From Helicobacter magdeburgensis (GTDB lineage Bacteria; Campylobacterota; Campylobacteria; Campylobacterales; Helicobacteraceae): 64,000 nucleotides of DNA. The notes below the pieces were generated by a model. That model made no database searches. It was not told where the DNA came from and saw only the letters and a list, made by a program, of their open reading frames with translations. Made by a program: the position numbers and the translations under genes. Each line of letters opens with the position of its first letter. Position 1 is the stretch's first letter. Shown piece by piece: positions 43,622 through 52,615 of this stretch. Location: the NCBI RefSeq assembly GCF_000765825.2, contig NZ_JRPE02000011.1, positions 1 through 64,000 on the forward strand. Direction: 5' to 3'.

Positions 43622-45039
43622 TAAAAACTCGCATAAATAAAATTAGGAATCCCACTAGGCATAAAGCCCACAATGAGCGTGAAAATCACCGCTAAGACAA
43701 TGGGCTTTAGCACAAGGGGCATAAGGCTAAAAATGCGTTGTGTAGATTCTAAAGTGTGAGCCATAAAAGGATAGAGTAAAAAGAGTGCTACAAAGCCCAT
43801 AAGCACACCATAAGCATAAACAGGCGGTGTGAGTGAAAAATTTTGATACATCGCTAGAAAAAAGTTTATCGCCTCTTCAAGCGAATGGTAATAAAAAAAT
43901 ATCCAGCACAAACTCACAAATAAAAATGTCAAACTCGCCCCTCCAAAAGGCAGTTTAGGTAGTCCTAGCTGTTTGTAGCAGTTTAGCACCACAAGCCCAA
44001 AGCCGTGTAAAAGCCCCCAGATGAGAAAAGTCCAAGTATCGCCGTGCCAAATGCCGGATAGCCCAAAGGCAAAAAGCACTAGAATCTGTGTCATCAAAAA
44101 GCCATTTCTATTGCCCCCAAGCGGGATATAAATATAATCACGGATAAAGGTTGAAAGGCTGATATGCCACCTATTCCAAAAGTCTTTGAGATTTTTTGCC
44201 ATATAGGGCATATTAAAATTTAGCGGCAAGGTAAAGCCTAGAGCTAGCCCAAAGGCACACACAAGATTCACATATCCGCTAAAATCACAATAAATCTGCA
44301 CACTATACGCAAACATCGCACAAAGCAATTCAAGGCTATGGTAGGAAAAAGGGGCGTTTAAAATGGGGGTGGCATAGATTTGTGCGTAATTTGCGATAAA
44401 GACCTTTTTTACCACGCCAAAAAGTATTAACGCGATAATCAAATCAATGGAGCCAAGCTCCCGCTTTGCGTGATATTGACGAAAGAAAAAATGACTTCGC
44501 ATTATAGGACCAGCTAGAAAAGTAGCAAAAAATGAAAGATAAGTTGCCAAGGCTGTAAAGCTTTGCAAGGCGGGGTTTTGCTCTTCATAATACTCCCCAT
44601 CATCTTCATATCGCATAAGATTCTTACCCTCTTCATATACTTGACGCAGGTAGGTAATGGAATTAAAAGTATAAAAGCTTAATCCCAAAGGAAAAATAAT
44701 ATCAGATTCTAAAAAATCAAGCCCCAAAAGCACAAGTAGGGCGTCAAACTCATCTTTGATATTTGCATAATATTTAAAAAAGCACAAAAATAACACACAT
44801 ACGCTAACACAGCTTAAAAACACAAACCGCAACCTTGTAGTGTCAATAAAAAAAGCCAAAACATACACAAGACAAGTGTAAATCCCAACAATAAGTGCAA
44901 AATATGGGCTAAAAAGATAAATCACAAGGTAGTTAAAGCCTAAAAGCAAAAGATTTTGAATCTTAAAGGGCTTTATGCTCCAGTAGAGTGAGAAAAACAC
45001 AAGCAACAGAATACTAAATTCAATGGAAAAAAAACTCAT
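43621..45039 (-). CDS. MBOAT O-acyltransferase, PatA/AlgI-like
   Basis: About 472 residues with ten or more hydrophobic helices. The N-terminus FFSIEFSILLLVFFSLYW is the AlgI/PatA opening. The core has FWNRWHISLSTFIRDYIYIPLGGNR and the catalytic His in GIWHGDTWTFLIWGLLHG. It would move acetyl groups across the inner membrane for peptidoglycan O-acetylation. The start is ATG 45039; an in-frame TTG at 45048 is also possible. It heads the operon with PatB- and Ape1-like genes, as in Campylobacter. Confidence 0.85.
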   Translation of the reverse strand: MSFFSIEFSILLLVFFSLYWSIKPFKIQNLLLLGFNYLVIYLFSPYFALIVGIYTCLVYVLAFFIDTTRLRFVFLSCVSVCVLFLCFFKYYANIKDEFDALLVLLGLDFLESDIIFPLGLSFYTFNSITYLRQVYEEGKNLMRYEDDGEYYEEQNPALQSFTALATYLSFFATFLAGPIMRSHFFFRQYHAKRELGSIDLIIALILFGVVKKVFIANYAQIYATPILNAPFSYHSLELLCAMFAYSVQIYCDFSGYVNLVCAFGLALGFTLPLNFNMPYMAKNLKDFWNRWHISLSTFIRDYIYIPLGGNRNGFLMTQILVLFAFGLSGIWHGDTWTFLIWGLLHGFGLVVLNCYKQLGLPKLPFGGASLTFLFVSLCWIFFYYHSLEEAINFFLAMYQNFSLTPPVYAYGVLMGFVALFLLYPFMAHTLESTQRIFSLMPLVLKPIVLAVIFTLIVGFMPSGIPNFIYASF

Positions 45040-45182
45040 ATCTCTCAATTACCTTTTTTGCTTTTTTGTGTGAAATCTGTGATTTTAATTTGGGACAGCA
45101 TTACAAGCAAAGCCATTATGGCAAAACTTAGACTACACAACGCAAACAACTTCTATAAGGGGTGTTGCCTTTAAATTTAAAG

Positions 45183-45445
45183 TTAAGATTCTAAGCGGTA
45201 AATGCGGTTATGAAACCCAAAAACATCATACGCCATAGTGTGAAACACAAAGCCAAACTTCTCGTAGAATCCACACAAATCACTGCAAAGATGGAGATTT
45301 TCAAATTCTGCTTTTTTGCAACAAGCATTCTAGCAATGCCCTTTTTGCGATATGAATACAAAATCTCTAGCTTTATCAATTAAATGTGGATTCTCTTTGA
45401 GTGAGCATACACACTTGCAAATCCATATATAACCCCCCCCCTTAA
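45183..45445 (-). pseudogene. GNAT acetyltransferase remnant, frameshifted
   Basis: Minus-strand reading gives pieces of one GNAT protein in different frames: GFASVYAHSKRI after the G9 tract (45433-45441), YRKKGIARMLVAKK in another frame, then FENLHLCSDLCGFYEKFGF and the end FGFHNRIYRLES-stop. In-frame stops (TAA, TAG) and at least two shifts, one in an A6 run near 45320, break it. No start is seen. The remaining bases from 45049 to 45182 contain nothing I can identify except the patA promoter region. Confidence 0.7.
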
Positions 45446-45449
45446 AAAT

Positions 45450-46022
45450 CTACAATGTCTTTTTGACTTTTTTAGACACTTGCGAGATGATAATAAAGAG
45501 CAGAGCCATAAGCCCAAGTAGCACAAAGGGCAGGACATAAGAGTGCGTGTCAATCTTTTCTAATAGGGCAATCACCCCACTACTTGCATAATACCCAACT
45601 ACACCCACAATAACCGCCCACAACACGCAAGAGAGTGCATTAATGAAATAGAATCTAGAGAGATTAAAGCGACTAAAGCCAATGGCAAGGGGGACTATGG
45701 TTTTCACCCCATAGAGATATTTACTTAGCACAATCAGCCACGCGTCATAGCGTTTAAGCCAGATTTGTGCGAGTGCGATTTTGCGTCTGTGCTTTTGAAG
45801 CAGGGCGTTTAAATCTTTTTTTTGATACCTTGCAAGATAGGCTAAAAGCGAACTGCCAATAATATTCCCCACACACGCAACAGGCACAGCAAGCCATAAA
45901 TCCATCTTACCCAAAGCACTCATCACCCCAGCCGTGATAAGCCCCACATATCCCCCACCTAGCGAATATACAAATAAAATCACATAACCCCATTCCTCAA
46001 GTGAATCTATCATATCTTGCAT
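45450..46022 (-). CDS. DedA family membrane protein
   Basis: 190 residues with helices at about 12-40, 42-62, 105-135 (VVxxL-K-x-G-like YLYGVKTIVPLAIGFSRF) and two C-terminal helices. It is a small DedA/YohD relative: recent work links DedA proteins to recycling of undecaprenyl phosphate or other lipids. The ATG at 46022 follows AAAGG. The terminal region KKVKK is basic. A frameshifted GNAT remnant lies directly downstream. Confidence 0.82.
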   Translation of the reverse strand: MQDMIDSLEEWGYVILFVYSLGGGYVGLITAGVMSALGKMDLWLAVPVACVGNIIGSSLLAYLARYQKKDLNALLQKHRRKIALAQIWLKRYDAWLIVLSKYLYGVKTIVPLAIGFSRFNLSRFYFINALSCVLWAVIVGVVGYYASSGVIALLEKIDTHSYVLPFVLLGLMALLFIIISQVSKKVKKTL

Positions 46023-46136
46023 TGTTTTGCCTTTATGCTTGTTTTTGTTGATGTGGTAGGGATTTTAACATAATTATAATAATAAATCTCATATATAATA
46101 GCATTATGCTTTGAAATTTAAGGCTTATCCCCTATT

Positions 46137-46787
46137 TTACGCACTCACGCTATGCAATGCCTTATCATACAAGCGATAAGTTTTATTGCAAAGCCTTGCA
46201 ATTTCCTCATCGTGTGTTGCAAGGATAAGGGCTGCTCCTTGTGTGCGGATATATGAAAAGAGAATCTCCATCACACGCAAAGCCGTTTGCCTATCAAGAT
46301 TCCCCGTTGGTTCATCGGCAAAAATAATCTTTGGCTTTTTTGTCAGCACCCTTGCAATAGATAGTCTTTGTTGCTGTCCGCCGCTTAACTGCCCGATAGG
46401 CTGATGCACGACACTAGCAATATCAAAAGCCTCTAAAAGATTTTCATCAATGCTTTGTTGGGATAAAATGGAGGCGACTTTGAGATTCTCCACTCCGCTA
46501 AATCCGCGAAACAAATAATGCGACTGAAACACAATGCCAAGCTCAAGCCGCCTTAGCAAAAGCTGTTTCTTAGCCGAAATGGCATAAATATCTTCAATGC
46601 CTAGTAGGCTCACTTTCCCAGCCTTTGGGGGCAGCAGAGTAGAGAGATTATTTAAAATGGTAGATTTGCCACTCCCACTTACACCAAGAATGGCTATGCT
46701 TTCCCCCGCATTCGCACTTAGACTTAGATTCTCATACAGGGTTGTTTCAAAGCTATGGGCTAGAGATGTGGCATTGAGCAGATTCAT
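46137..46787 (-). CDS. LolD-like ABC transporter ATP-binding protein
   Basis: About 216 residues. Walker A GVSGSGKST, the Q-loop FQSHYLF, signature LSGGQQQRLSIAR, Walker B IIFADEPTGNLD and H-loop ATHDEEIA are intact and of the LolD/MacB/FtsE branch. It should energise lipoprotein release or a related MacB-type exporter, but no LolC/E permease is adjacent. The start is ATG 46787 after AAAAGGATAATT; the upstream ATG at 46808 lies between promoter and ribosome site. Confidence 0.85.
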   Translation of the reverse strand: MNLLNATSLAHSFETTLYENLSLSANAGESIAILGVSGSGKSTILNNLSTLLPPKAGKVSLLGIEDIYAISAKKQLLLRRLELGIVFQSHYLFRGFSGVENLKVASILSQQSIDENLLEAFDIASVVHQPIGQLSGGQQQRLSIARVLTKKPKIIFADEPTGNLDRQTALRVMEILFSYIRTQGAALILATHDEEIARLCNKTYRLYDKALHSVSA

Positions 46788-46820
46788 AATTATCCTTTTG
46801 TGTCGCATTTAAAAGGGCGT

Positions 46821-46826
46821 ATTGTA
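46821..46826 (-). promoter_or_regulatory. Extended -10 (TGC-TACAAT) for the LolD-like gene
   Basis: On the minus strand TGCTACAAT lies about 36 bases upstream of ATG 46787. It is a good Helicobacter extended -10. Confidence 0.5.
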
Positions 46827-46915
46827 GCACAAAAAAAAGCTTTTATTCTCAAACCCTATTTGCTACCAAGCATAGCCACACAGGCAAAATTTACCCACAA
46901 TTTAGAATCTAGGAT

Positions 46916-46921
46916 TACAAT
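46916..46921 (+). promoter_or_regulatory. -10 box TACAAT for yceI
   Basis: TACAAT lies 47 bases upstream of the yceI ATG, divergent from the LolD-like gene. No extended TG is present. Confidence 0.35.
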
Positions 46922-46967
46922 CAAATCAGCAAGAGATTCTTGCTTAAATCATAAACAAGGAGCCTTT

Positions 46968-47519
46968 ATGAGAAAGATTATTGTTGCTACTGCTTTAAGT
47001 GTAGCGTGTAGTGCGGCGTTGTTAGCAGTGCCTTATGAGATTGATGTGAGCCATTCATCAGTGGGCTTTAATGTCAAACATATGTCTGTAAGCAATGTAA
47101 AAGGGAGCTTTGATAAATTTAGCGGCACACTTGATGTTGAAGGCAAAACTATCAAAGCATTAAGCGGAGAAGTAGAAATCTCTTCAATCAACACAAATTC
47201 AAATGCGCGTGATAAGCATCTTAACGCTCCAGATTTTTTTGATTCTAAAAAATTTGGCAAGGCGACTTTAGAGCTTGTAAAACATAGTGGCAAAAAGCTT
47301 GAAGCAAATATCACAATGCGTGGTGTTACAAAAAAGGTGGTATTTGATGTAGAGCTTAATGGTCCTGTAAAGCACCCAAAAACAGGAAAAGATTTGGTAG
47401 CACTCACATTGCAAGGCAAACTTAATCGCAAAGATTTCGGTGTAGGCACAGACACGGGCAATGCAATGGTAAGCGATAATGTTGATGTGCATATTGAGCT
47501 TGAGGCTATGCAAAAATAG
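46968..47519 (+). CDS. YceI family periplasmic lipocalin-like protein
   Basis: 183 residues with a signal peptide (MRKIIVATALSVACSAALLA, cleaved near residue 20). The YceI opening YEIDVSHSSVGFNVKHM and the later GTLDVEGK, ITMRGVTKKVVFDVELNG are diagnostic for the eight-stranded isoprenoid-binding barrel. It is exported to the periplasm and probably carries polyprenyl lipid. The start is ATG 46968 after AAGGAGCC. H. pylori has a similar secreted protein (HP1286). Confidence 0.92.
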   Translation: MRKIIVATALSVACSAALLAVPYEIDVSHSSVGFNVKHMSVSNVKGSFDKFSGTLDVEGKTIKALSGEVEISSINTNSNARDKHLNAPDFFDSKKFGKATLELVKHSGKKLEANITMRGVTKKVVFDVELNGPVKHPKTGKDLVALTLQGKLNRKDFGVGTDTGNAMVSDNVDVHIELEAMQK

Positions 47520-47701
47520 CGTTCTTACTTTGTCTTCCTAGCCTTAAGTGGCTTTAGGGAGATGAGATTCTATAAGTCCTTTTGAAAATATCCTACTTCT
47601 TTGTCTTGCATCATTTTAAATCTTATTTTTAAAGCATTAGACTTATAAGCACACTTTGTTTAGAGATTTGAAAGAATTAGCATTAGCAGATTTTAAAAGA
47701 T

Positions 47702-47726
47702 TCTAGCAGATTGAGAATCTGCTAGA
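47702..47726 (-). terminator. 11-bp hairpin terminator after petC
   Basis: TCTAGCAGATT and AATCTGCTAGA form a perfect 11-bp stem with a GAG loop. On the minus strand it begins 11 bases after the petC stop and is followed by TCTTTT, as in a rho-independent terminator. It could also stop transcripts from yceI. Confidence 0.75.
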
Positions 47727-47736
47727 TAAGTAAAGA

Positions 47737-48843
47737 TTAGTGAATCTCACTCCAAATGCGTCTTTTCCAAAGATACGCAAGGATACTAAGCACACCAAAG
47801 AAAATCATCAAATATGTACCTAGAGATTCTCTCTCCGCCTTTTTAGCATCACCTATGGATTCTAAATACGCTACAACTCGCTCTTGAGCTTCGTGTGTCA
47901 AGCCTACGCGTGGCATAGAAAGTCCCACAGGCATTACACCAAGCTCTTTTGCTAGATTGCTATAATCTTTGTCATCTTGCCATTCACTCTTTTTATCATT
48001 GGCTGGAAGTGAGCCTTCTTTTTTAATGATAGCTTCTTGAATAGCCTTGTAAGACACTTTTTGCGGGTCATTAATGAAGTATTCTAAATAATGTTCTCCC
48101 TTGCTGCAAATCATCGTTGATAAATCAGGTGCAGCAGAGCCAAGATACACACCTAGAGATTCTGGAGTCGTGCGAGAGCTAACACCATCATACTTCATCG
48201 TGTGGCAGCGAGAACAAGCATTAAGGAAAGTGGCTTTATTTGTAAGGCTCTCTTCAAGCTTGGCAATCTCATTTTGCTTTTGCCCTTCACTTAGCGTTGA
48301 GTTTTCAATATTGCCCTTTTTAGCAACAAACTCTTGAGATTCTAAAACTTGCTTTTTCAAAGATACAGAGCCAACAGACTTAAGATACGCCACAATGTCG
48401 GCTACCTCTTGATTCAAATCTCCATCTGTTACATAAGGCGTCATAGGAAAATCGCCATTAGGGAACTTATGGGCTAAATGCAATGTATTTGCAGGATCAA
48501 TGATGAGATTTGCTAAAAATTTCTCATCATAAATCGCCCCAGCCGTTGAAAGATCAGGTGTGAAAATAGTCGCTTCCTTATCATCGCGGAAATACACAGC
48601 CATATCCCCACCAGCAATACCAACATCATTGAGCGTATGACAAGCCACGCAATTTGCTTCTACAAGAACTTTTCCACGCTCTGCATTACCCTTGCTTACA
48701 TCAACATTATGAGATAAATCTTTAAACTCAAAGTCCGCCTTTGCTACTTCAGGGTGAAAAGTGGCGTGTGCCAAAGGCTCAACACCCCAATACAGCACAC
48801 CTACGATAACTACAATAATGCCTAGAATCTTAATCTCTCTCAT
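47737..48843 (-). CDS. petC: Dihaem cytochrome c1 of the bc1 complex
   Basis: 368 residues with an N-terminal membrane anchor (about 5-25) and a C-terminal helix (about 342-362). Two haem sites, CVACH (about residue 65) and CSRCH (about 211), show the dihaem c-type subunit found in Campylobacterota. It passes electrons from the Rieske centre to soluble cytochrome c. It begins where petB ends. Maturation would use the ccsBA system at 15.9 kb. A hairpin terminator follows. Confidence 0.93.
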   Translation of the reverse strand: MREIKILGIIVVIVGVLYWGVEPLAHATFHPEVAKADFEFKDLSHNVDVSKGNAERGKVLVEANCVACHTLNDVGIAGGDMAVYFRDDKEATIFTPDLSTAGAIYDEKFLANLIIDPANTLHLAHKFPNGDFPMTPYVTDGDLNQEVADIVAYLKSVGSVSLKKQVLESQEFVAKKGNIENSTLSEGQKQNEIAKLEESLTNKATFLNACSRCHTMKYDGVSSRTTPESLGVYLGSAAPDLSTMICSKGEHYLEYFINDPQKVSYKAIQEAIIKKEGSLPANDKKSEWQDDKDYSNLAKELGVMPVGLSMPRVGLTHEAQERVVAYLESIGDAKKAERESLGTYLMIFFGVLSILAYLWKRRIWSEIH

Positions 48844-50072
48844 TAGTGTGCTCCTTTCTTGTTTTCAAGTATAGTTACAATCGGCAATGCCACAAAGATA
48901 AGGAACAAAAATCCAATAGACGCTACAAAACCGATGAAGTTATTTGCCCCTTCGGGTGGGAGCTTTCCAAAGATTGTAAGAACAATCATATCTACAATAA
49001 GCAGACAGAACCACACAAAATAGCCCGGACGCTTATGTGCAGGTGCTATAACAGAGCTTCTATCAAGCCAAGGCAGGAATAAAAATGCCACTTGTGCGAT
49101 ACCAAAAGCAATAAGCCCCAAATCCGCACTAAAGAAGAATCCCCTTAACACCTCATAGCTCCACAAGAAATACCACTCTGGGTAAATATGAGCTGGAGTT
49201 TTCATATTATTTGCAGGATCAAAGTTAATAGGATCCATAGCAAAGTCAAAATGGAAGCACACAAGATAGAAAAAGCCTATCATAAACAAGCACACAACAA
49301 AAATGTCTTTTGATAAGAATACAGGCCAAAAAGGAATAACCTTAGATTCTTTTTTTCTGCCCTCTTCGTATTTTTTTGCTTCCGCTTCAAAGTCAATATG
49401 CTCACCATCTTCGTTATTTACGTGTGGCATTCTAAGTGTATAGAAGTGCAATGCAATCACGCCAATAATCACAATCGGCAACAAACAAACGTGAAGCATA
49501 AAAAAGCGTGTCAAAGTAGAATCTGCAACGACAAAATTCCCCCTCACCCACTCAACCACATCAGGACCGATGAATGGAATCCCGCCAAAAAGATTTGTGA
49601 TAACCGCGGCCGCCCAATAGCTCATCTGCCCCCAAGGAAGCATATAGCCACTAAAAGCTTCAGCAGAAAAAAGCACAAAAAGCAGCATTCCGCCAATCCA
49701 CACCATTTCACGCCCTTTTTTGAAAGAGCCATAATAAATAGCCACAAACATATGAATATAAATAATCAAAAATATCATACTTGCCGCCACAGCGTGGATA
49801 TGCCGCCACAACCAGCCAAATGCCACTTCAGTCATAATCGTATGATTGACACTATCAAAGGCAAGATTCACATCAGGCTTATAATACATCAAAAGGAAGA
49901 ATCCAGACACCACAAGTAACGAAAAGAGTGTGAGTAACACAACGCCCATCGCCCAAAGGAAGTTGATGTTTTTAGGGACCCAATACTTAGTCATCATCAC
50001 TTCCATTAATTTCCTAATGGCAAGGCGTTGATCAAGCCAATCTACCAAGCCTTCAGCTTTTTTCACTTCCAT
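48843..50072 (-). CDS. petB: Cytochrome b of the bc1 complex
   Basis: 409 residues with about nine hydrophobic helices. Histidine pairs for two b haems lie in the second and fourth helices (WRHIHAVAASMIF near 90-100 and MLHVCLLPIVIIGVIALHFYTLR near 190-212), and the quinol-site PEWY is present (HIYPEWYFLWSYEVLRG). It oxidises menaquinol supplied by the mqn pathway. The start ATG is ten bases downstream of petA; the three pet genes form one operon. Confidence 0.95.
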   Translation of the reverse strand: MEVKKAEGLVDWLDQRLAIRKLMEVMMTKYWVPKNINFLWAMGVVLLTLFSLLVVSGFFLLMYYKPDVNLAFDSVNHTIMTEVAFGWLWRHIHAVAASMIFLIIYIHMFVAIYYGSFKKGREMVWIGGMLLFVLFSAEAFSGYMLPWGQMSYWAAAVITNLFGGIPFIGPDVVEWVRGNFVVADSTLTRFFMLHVCLLPIVIIGVIALHFYTLRMPHVNNEDGEHIDFEAEAKKYEEGRKKESKVIPFWPVFLSKDIFVVCLFMIGFFYLVCFHFDFAMDPINFDPANNMKTPAHIYPEWYFLWSYEVLRGFFFSADLGLIAFGIAQVAFLFLPWLDRSSVIAPAHKRPGYFVWFCLLIVDMIVLTIFGKLPPEGANNFIGFVASIGFLFLIFVALPIVTILENKKGAH

Positions 50073-50081
50073 ACTTTCTCC

Positions 50082-50591
50082 TTATGCTTGTTTTGTTTCA
50101 AGCAGGGCTTTATACTCTTGCCCCTCTTCACCTAGCACCATTTTTGTCCCATCAATCTTAAAAGGTGGAATATCCATAGGACGCGGTGGTGGAGTACCTG
50201 CTTCATTGACGCCAGAAGAGTCAAATCTCCCGCCGTGGCACGCACACGCAAATTCTTGTGCACCTTGATTAAAGCTTGGGATACAGCCCAAATGTGTGCA
50301 AATCTGAATCCCAACGGTATAAACCGCACCATTTACTTCAAAATCCCTGCCCGGCGTCTTTTGGCTACCTGCTTGTTTTTTAAGAATATACACAGGCTTA
50401 CCTCGCCATTCCACCGTTTGAAGCACGCCCTCTTGCAATGCACTCAAATCAAATGTTGTGAATCCAGCCGATACAACGCTAGGCAACGGGTCCCAAGAGC
50501 GTTTCATCGCATACAAGGAAGCCACAGCTCCCACAGCAGCAACACCACCTAGAGCCATTCCCAGAAAATCGCGTCTTTTTGTGTCTTGCAT
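50082..50591 (-). CDS. petA: Rieske iron-sulfur protein of the bc1 complex
   Basis: 169 residues. A twin-arginine signal/anchor KRRDFLGMA (about 5-13) with the following hydrophobic stretch exports the folded protein. The 2Fe-2S ligands are CTHLGC (about 101-106) and CACHGGRFD (about 120-128). It transfers electrons from quinol to cytochrome c1. The ATG follows AAAGGAGAAAAG. It heads petABC. Confidence 0.96.
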   Translation of the reverse strand: MQDTKRRDFLGMALGGVAAVGAVASLYAMKRSWDPLPSVVSAGFTTFDLSALQEGVLQTVEWRGKPVYILKKQAGSQKTPGRDFEVNGAVYTVGIQICTHLGCIPSFNQGAQEFACACHGGRFDSSGVNEAGTPPPRPMDIPPFKIDGTKMVLGEEGQEYKALLETKQA

Positions 50592-50696
50592 CTTTTCTCC
50601 TTTCGTGTTTGTTTGAAGTTAAAAAGCTAGTATCGTATGCAAAAAAGGCTTAAATATTGTTTATTTTTGTTAAACTTTTTGTTTATTTTTAGAGTA

Positions 50697-50705
50697 TGTT
50701 ATAAT
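50697..50705 (+). promoter_or_regulatory. Extended -10 (TGT-TATAAT) for nadE
   Basis: TGT-TATAAT is a perfect extended -10. Because it overlaps the first in-frame ATG (50704), that codon cannot be the translation start; the ATGs at 50755/50758, which follow AAAAGG, are favoured. Confidence 0.65.
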
Positions 50706-50757
50706 GTGCGACACGAAAATAAATGACATCATAAAAGGGCATAACAAAAGGGATATG

Positions 50758-51603
50758 ATGAAGAGTTTTGTAGATTCTTGTGTGTTTTTTTTACAAAAGG
50801 AGTTTAGCCAACGCGGATTTAAAAAAGGGGTTTTAGGCTTAAGCGGTGGGATAGATTCTGCTGTGGTAGCAGCTCTTGGCGTTTTGGCTTTGGGGAGTGA
50901 AAATCTAAAAGTTTTGCTTATGCCCTCTTTTAGTTCAAGCCCTATGCACTTTGATGATGCACTATATCTTGCTAAGATTCTTAATCTCACTCAGCAAGTG
51001 ATAAAGCTTGAAAGCTTTCAAAGCCATTTTGCCTCGCATTTGGGATTTGAAAACGACTTACTCAAAAGCGATTTAGATGATAGGCAAAAGTTGCGTATGG
51101 GGAATTTTTGCTCTAGGCTTAGAATGGCATTGCTCTATGATTATGCAAGTGCGGAAAATGCCCTTGTGCTAGGCACAAGCAATAAAAGTGAGCTTATGCT
51201 TGGCTATGGGACGATTTTTGGTGATTTAGCCTGTGCGATAAACCCCATCGGCAGCCTGTATAAGACACAAATTTTTGCCCTAGCCAAACATCTCAATCTT
51301 CCGCAGAATCTCATAAATAAAAAGCCAAGTGCAGATTTATTTGCTAATCAAAGCGATGAGAGTGATTTGGGATATAGCTATGAAGAGATTGATTCATTTC
51401 TTATGTGTTTTGAAAATCTAGGCGGTTTGAAGGCAGGACAAAAAGATGAACGAGATTGCATTCAAAATGCTTTAGAATCTCAAGGCTTTGAATCCCAAAT
51501 GGTAAAATCACTTTGCACAAGAATCTGGGCAAATGCCTTTAAACGCACTATGCCAAGCGTGTTTGCCTTTAGCAACCCCTTTTGTATCACACATCAAGAT
51601 TAA
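50758..51603 (+). CDS. nadE: NAD synthetase, ammonia-dependent
   Basis: About 281 residues. The PP-loop SGGIDSAV lies about 27-34 residues in, with the later GTSNKSELMLGYGT (adenylate/NaAD binding) and KPSADLFANQSDES segments intact. It amidates deamido-NAD to NAD with ammonia and has no glutaminase domain. I use ATG 50758; 50755 is equally close to AAAAGG. The stop is eight bases before lpxK, a pairing also known in H. pylori (HP0329-HP0328). Confidence 0.93.
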   Translation: MKSFVDSCVFFLQKEFSQRGFKKGVLGLSGGIDSAVVAALGVLALGSENLKVLLMPSFSSSPMHFDDALYLAKILNLTQQVIKLESFQSHFASHLGFENDLLKSDLDDRQKLRMGNFCSRLRMALLYDYASAENALVLGTSNKSELMLGYGTIFGDLACAINPIGSLYKTQIFALAKHLNLPQNLINKKPSADLFANQSDESDLGYSYEEIDSFLMCFENLGGLKAGQKDERDCIQNALESQGFESQMVKSLCTRIWANAFKRTMPSVFAFSNPFCITHQD

Positions 51604-51611
51604 GGAAAACA

Positions 51612-52535
51612 ATGCGTTTTATTGACTCATATTTTTATAACCCAAGCTTCTTGCAAAAATGTCTAAGTATTACTCTTTTACCTATTTCACTCCTTTATGC
51701 CATAGGCTCAATTGTAAGGCGAAGATTCTCTAAATTCCAAGATTTTCATATCCCCATTGTGAGTGTGGGGAATCTCATCGCCGGGGGCAGTGGTAAGACA
51801 CCTTTTATCATTGAGATAGCAAAAGATTTTCAAAATGCCTGTGTCATCTCTCGTGGCTATAAACGCTCATCTAAAGGGCTTGTTGTAGTGAGCTTAAATG
51901 GTGAGATTCAAACCTCACAAGAAGAAGCCGGAGATGAGCCTTATCTCATCGCAAGAGAGCTAAAAAACGCAAGTGTGATTGTGTCTAAAAACCGCATAGA
52001 AGCTATACATAAAGCAAAAGAGCTAGGGGCTAAGGTTATATTTTTAGATGATGGATTTAGATTTAGATTTAAAAAACTCAATATCGTGCTAGAGCCACTT
52101 TTAAAGCCTTTCTTTCCATTTTGTTTGCCAAGTGGGATTTACCGCGAAATAAGAAGTGCGGCAAAGGAAGCCGATATACTCGTGCGTGAGGGGATAGAAT
52201 ATGAAAGGGAAGTGAGTATAGAATCTCCTAGTGAGCGAATGCTTTTGCTGACTGCTATTGCTAATCCTTCAAGGCTTGATGCGTTTTTGCCAGATTCTGT
52301 GGTGGGGAAGATTACCCTTAGCGATCACTCACGCTTTGATATAAACGCTCTGCAAGATTCTATGAAAAAGCATAATGCCACTTCACTACTTGTAACAAGC
52401 AAAGATGAGGTTAAGCTCATAGGTAGTGAGCTGAGTTTAAGCGTTATGCGACTGCGTTTGAAAATAGATTCTAAAGTTTTAGGGCAGATTCAGGGCTATG
52501 TGAAAAGTTTTGAAACGCAAACACAAGTAAATTAG
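51612..52535 (+). CDS. lpxK: Tetraacyldisaccharide 4'-kinase
   Basis: About 307 residues. It phosphorylates the 4' position of the lipid A precursor at the inner membrane. The N-terminal helix (about 9-27) anchors it, and GNLIAGGSGKTPF (about 49-61) is the LpxK P-loop. FLDDGFRFRF shows the DDGFQ-like motif. ATG 51612 follows AAGGAAAACA. Together with lpxC, lpxL and waaC in this window it covers several steps of lipid A and core synthesis. Confidence 0.92.
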   Translation: MRFIDSYFYNPSFLQKCLSITLLPISLLYAIGSIVRRRFSKFQDFHIPIVSVGNLIAGGSGKTPFIIEIAKDFQNACVISRGYKRSSKGLVVVSLNGEIQTSQEEAGDEPYLIARELKNASVIVSKNRIEAIHKAKELGAKVIFLDDGFRFRFKKLNIVLEPLLKPFFPFCLPSGIYREIRSAAKEADILVREGIEYEREVSIESPSERMLLLTAIANPSRLDAFLPDSVVGKITLSDHSRFDINALQDSMKKHNATSLLVTSKDEVKLIGSELSLSVMRLRLKIDSKVLGQIQGYVKSFETQTQVN

Positions 52536-52615
52536 CATTATTGTAAAAATGCTAGAATCTTGCCTTATGAGTTAAAAGACTTGGTGAGCTAAATTTGTAT
52601 AAAGGAGATTTAAAA

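Noticed and set aside
45049-45182. Possible small RNA or tRNA between patA and the GNAT remnant
   Set aside because: No cloverleaf, no terminator and no conserved box could be made out.
49398-49919. 173-codon open frame on the plus strand opposite petB
   Set aside because: It lies wholly inside the clearly real petB gene, is rich in His/Asn/Lys from antisense codons, and has no recognisable domain or ribosome site.
50704-50757. Longer nadE starting at ATG 50704
   Set aside because: That ATG overlaps a perfect extended -10 box, so it would not be in the transcript.
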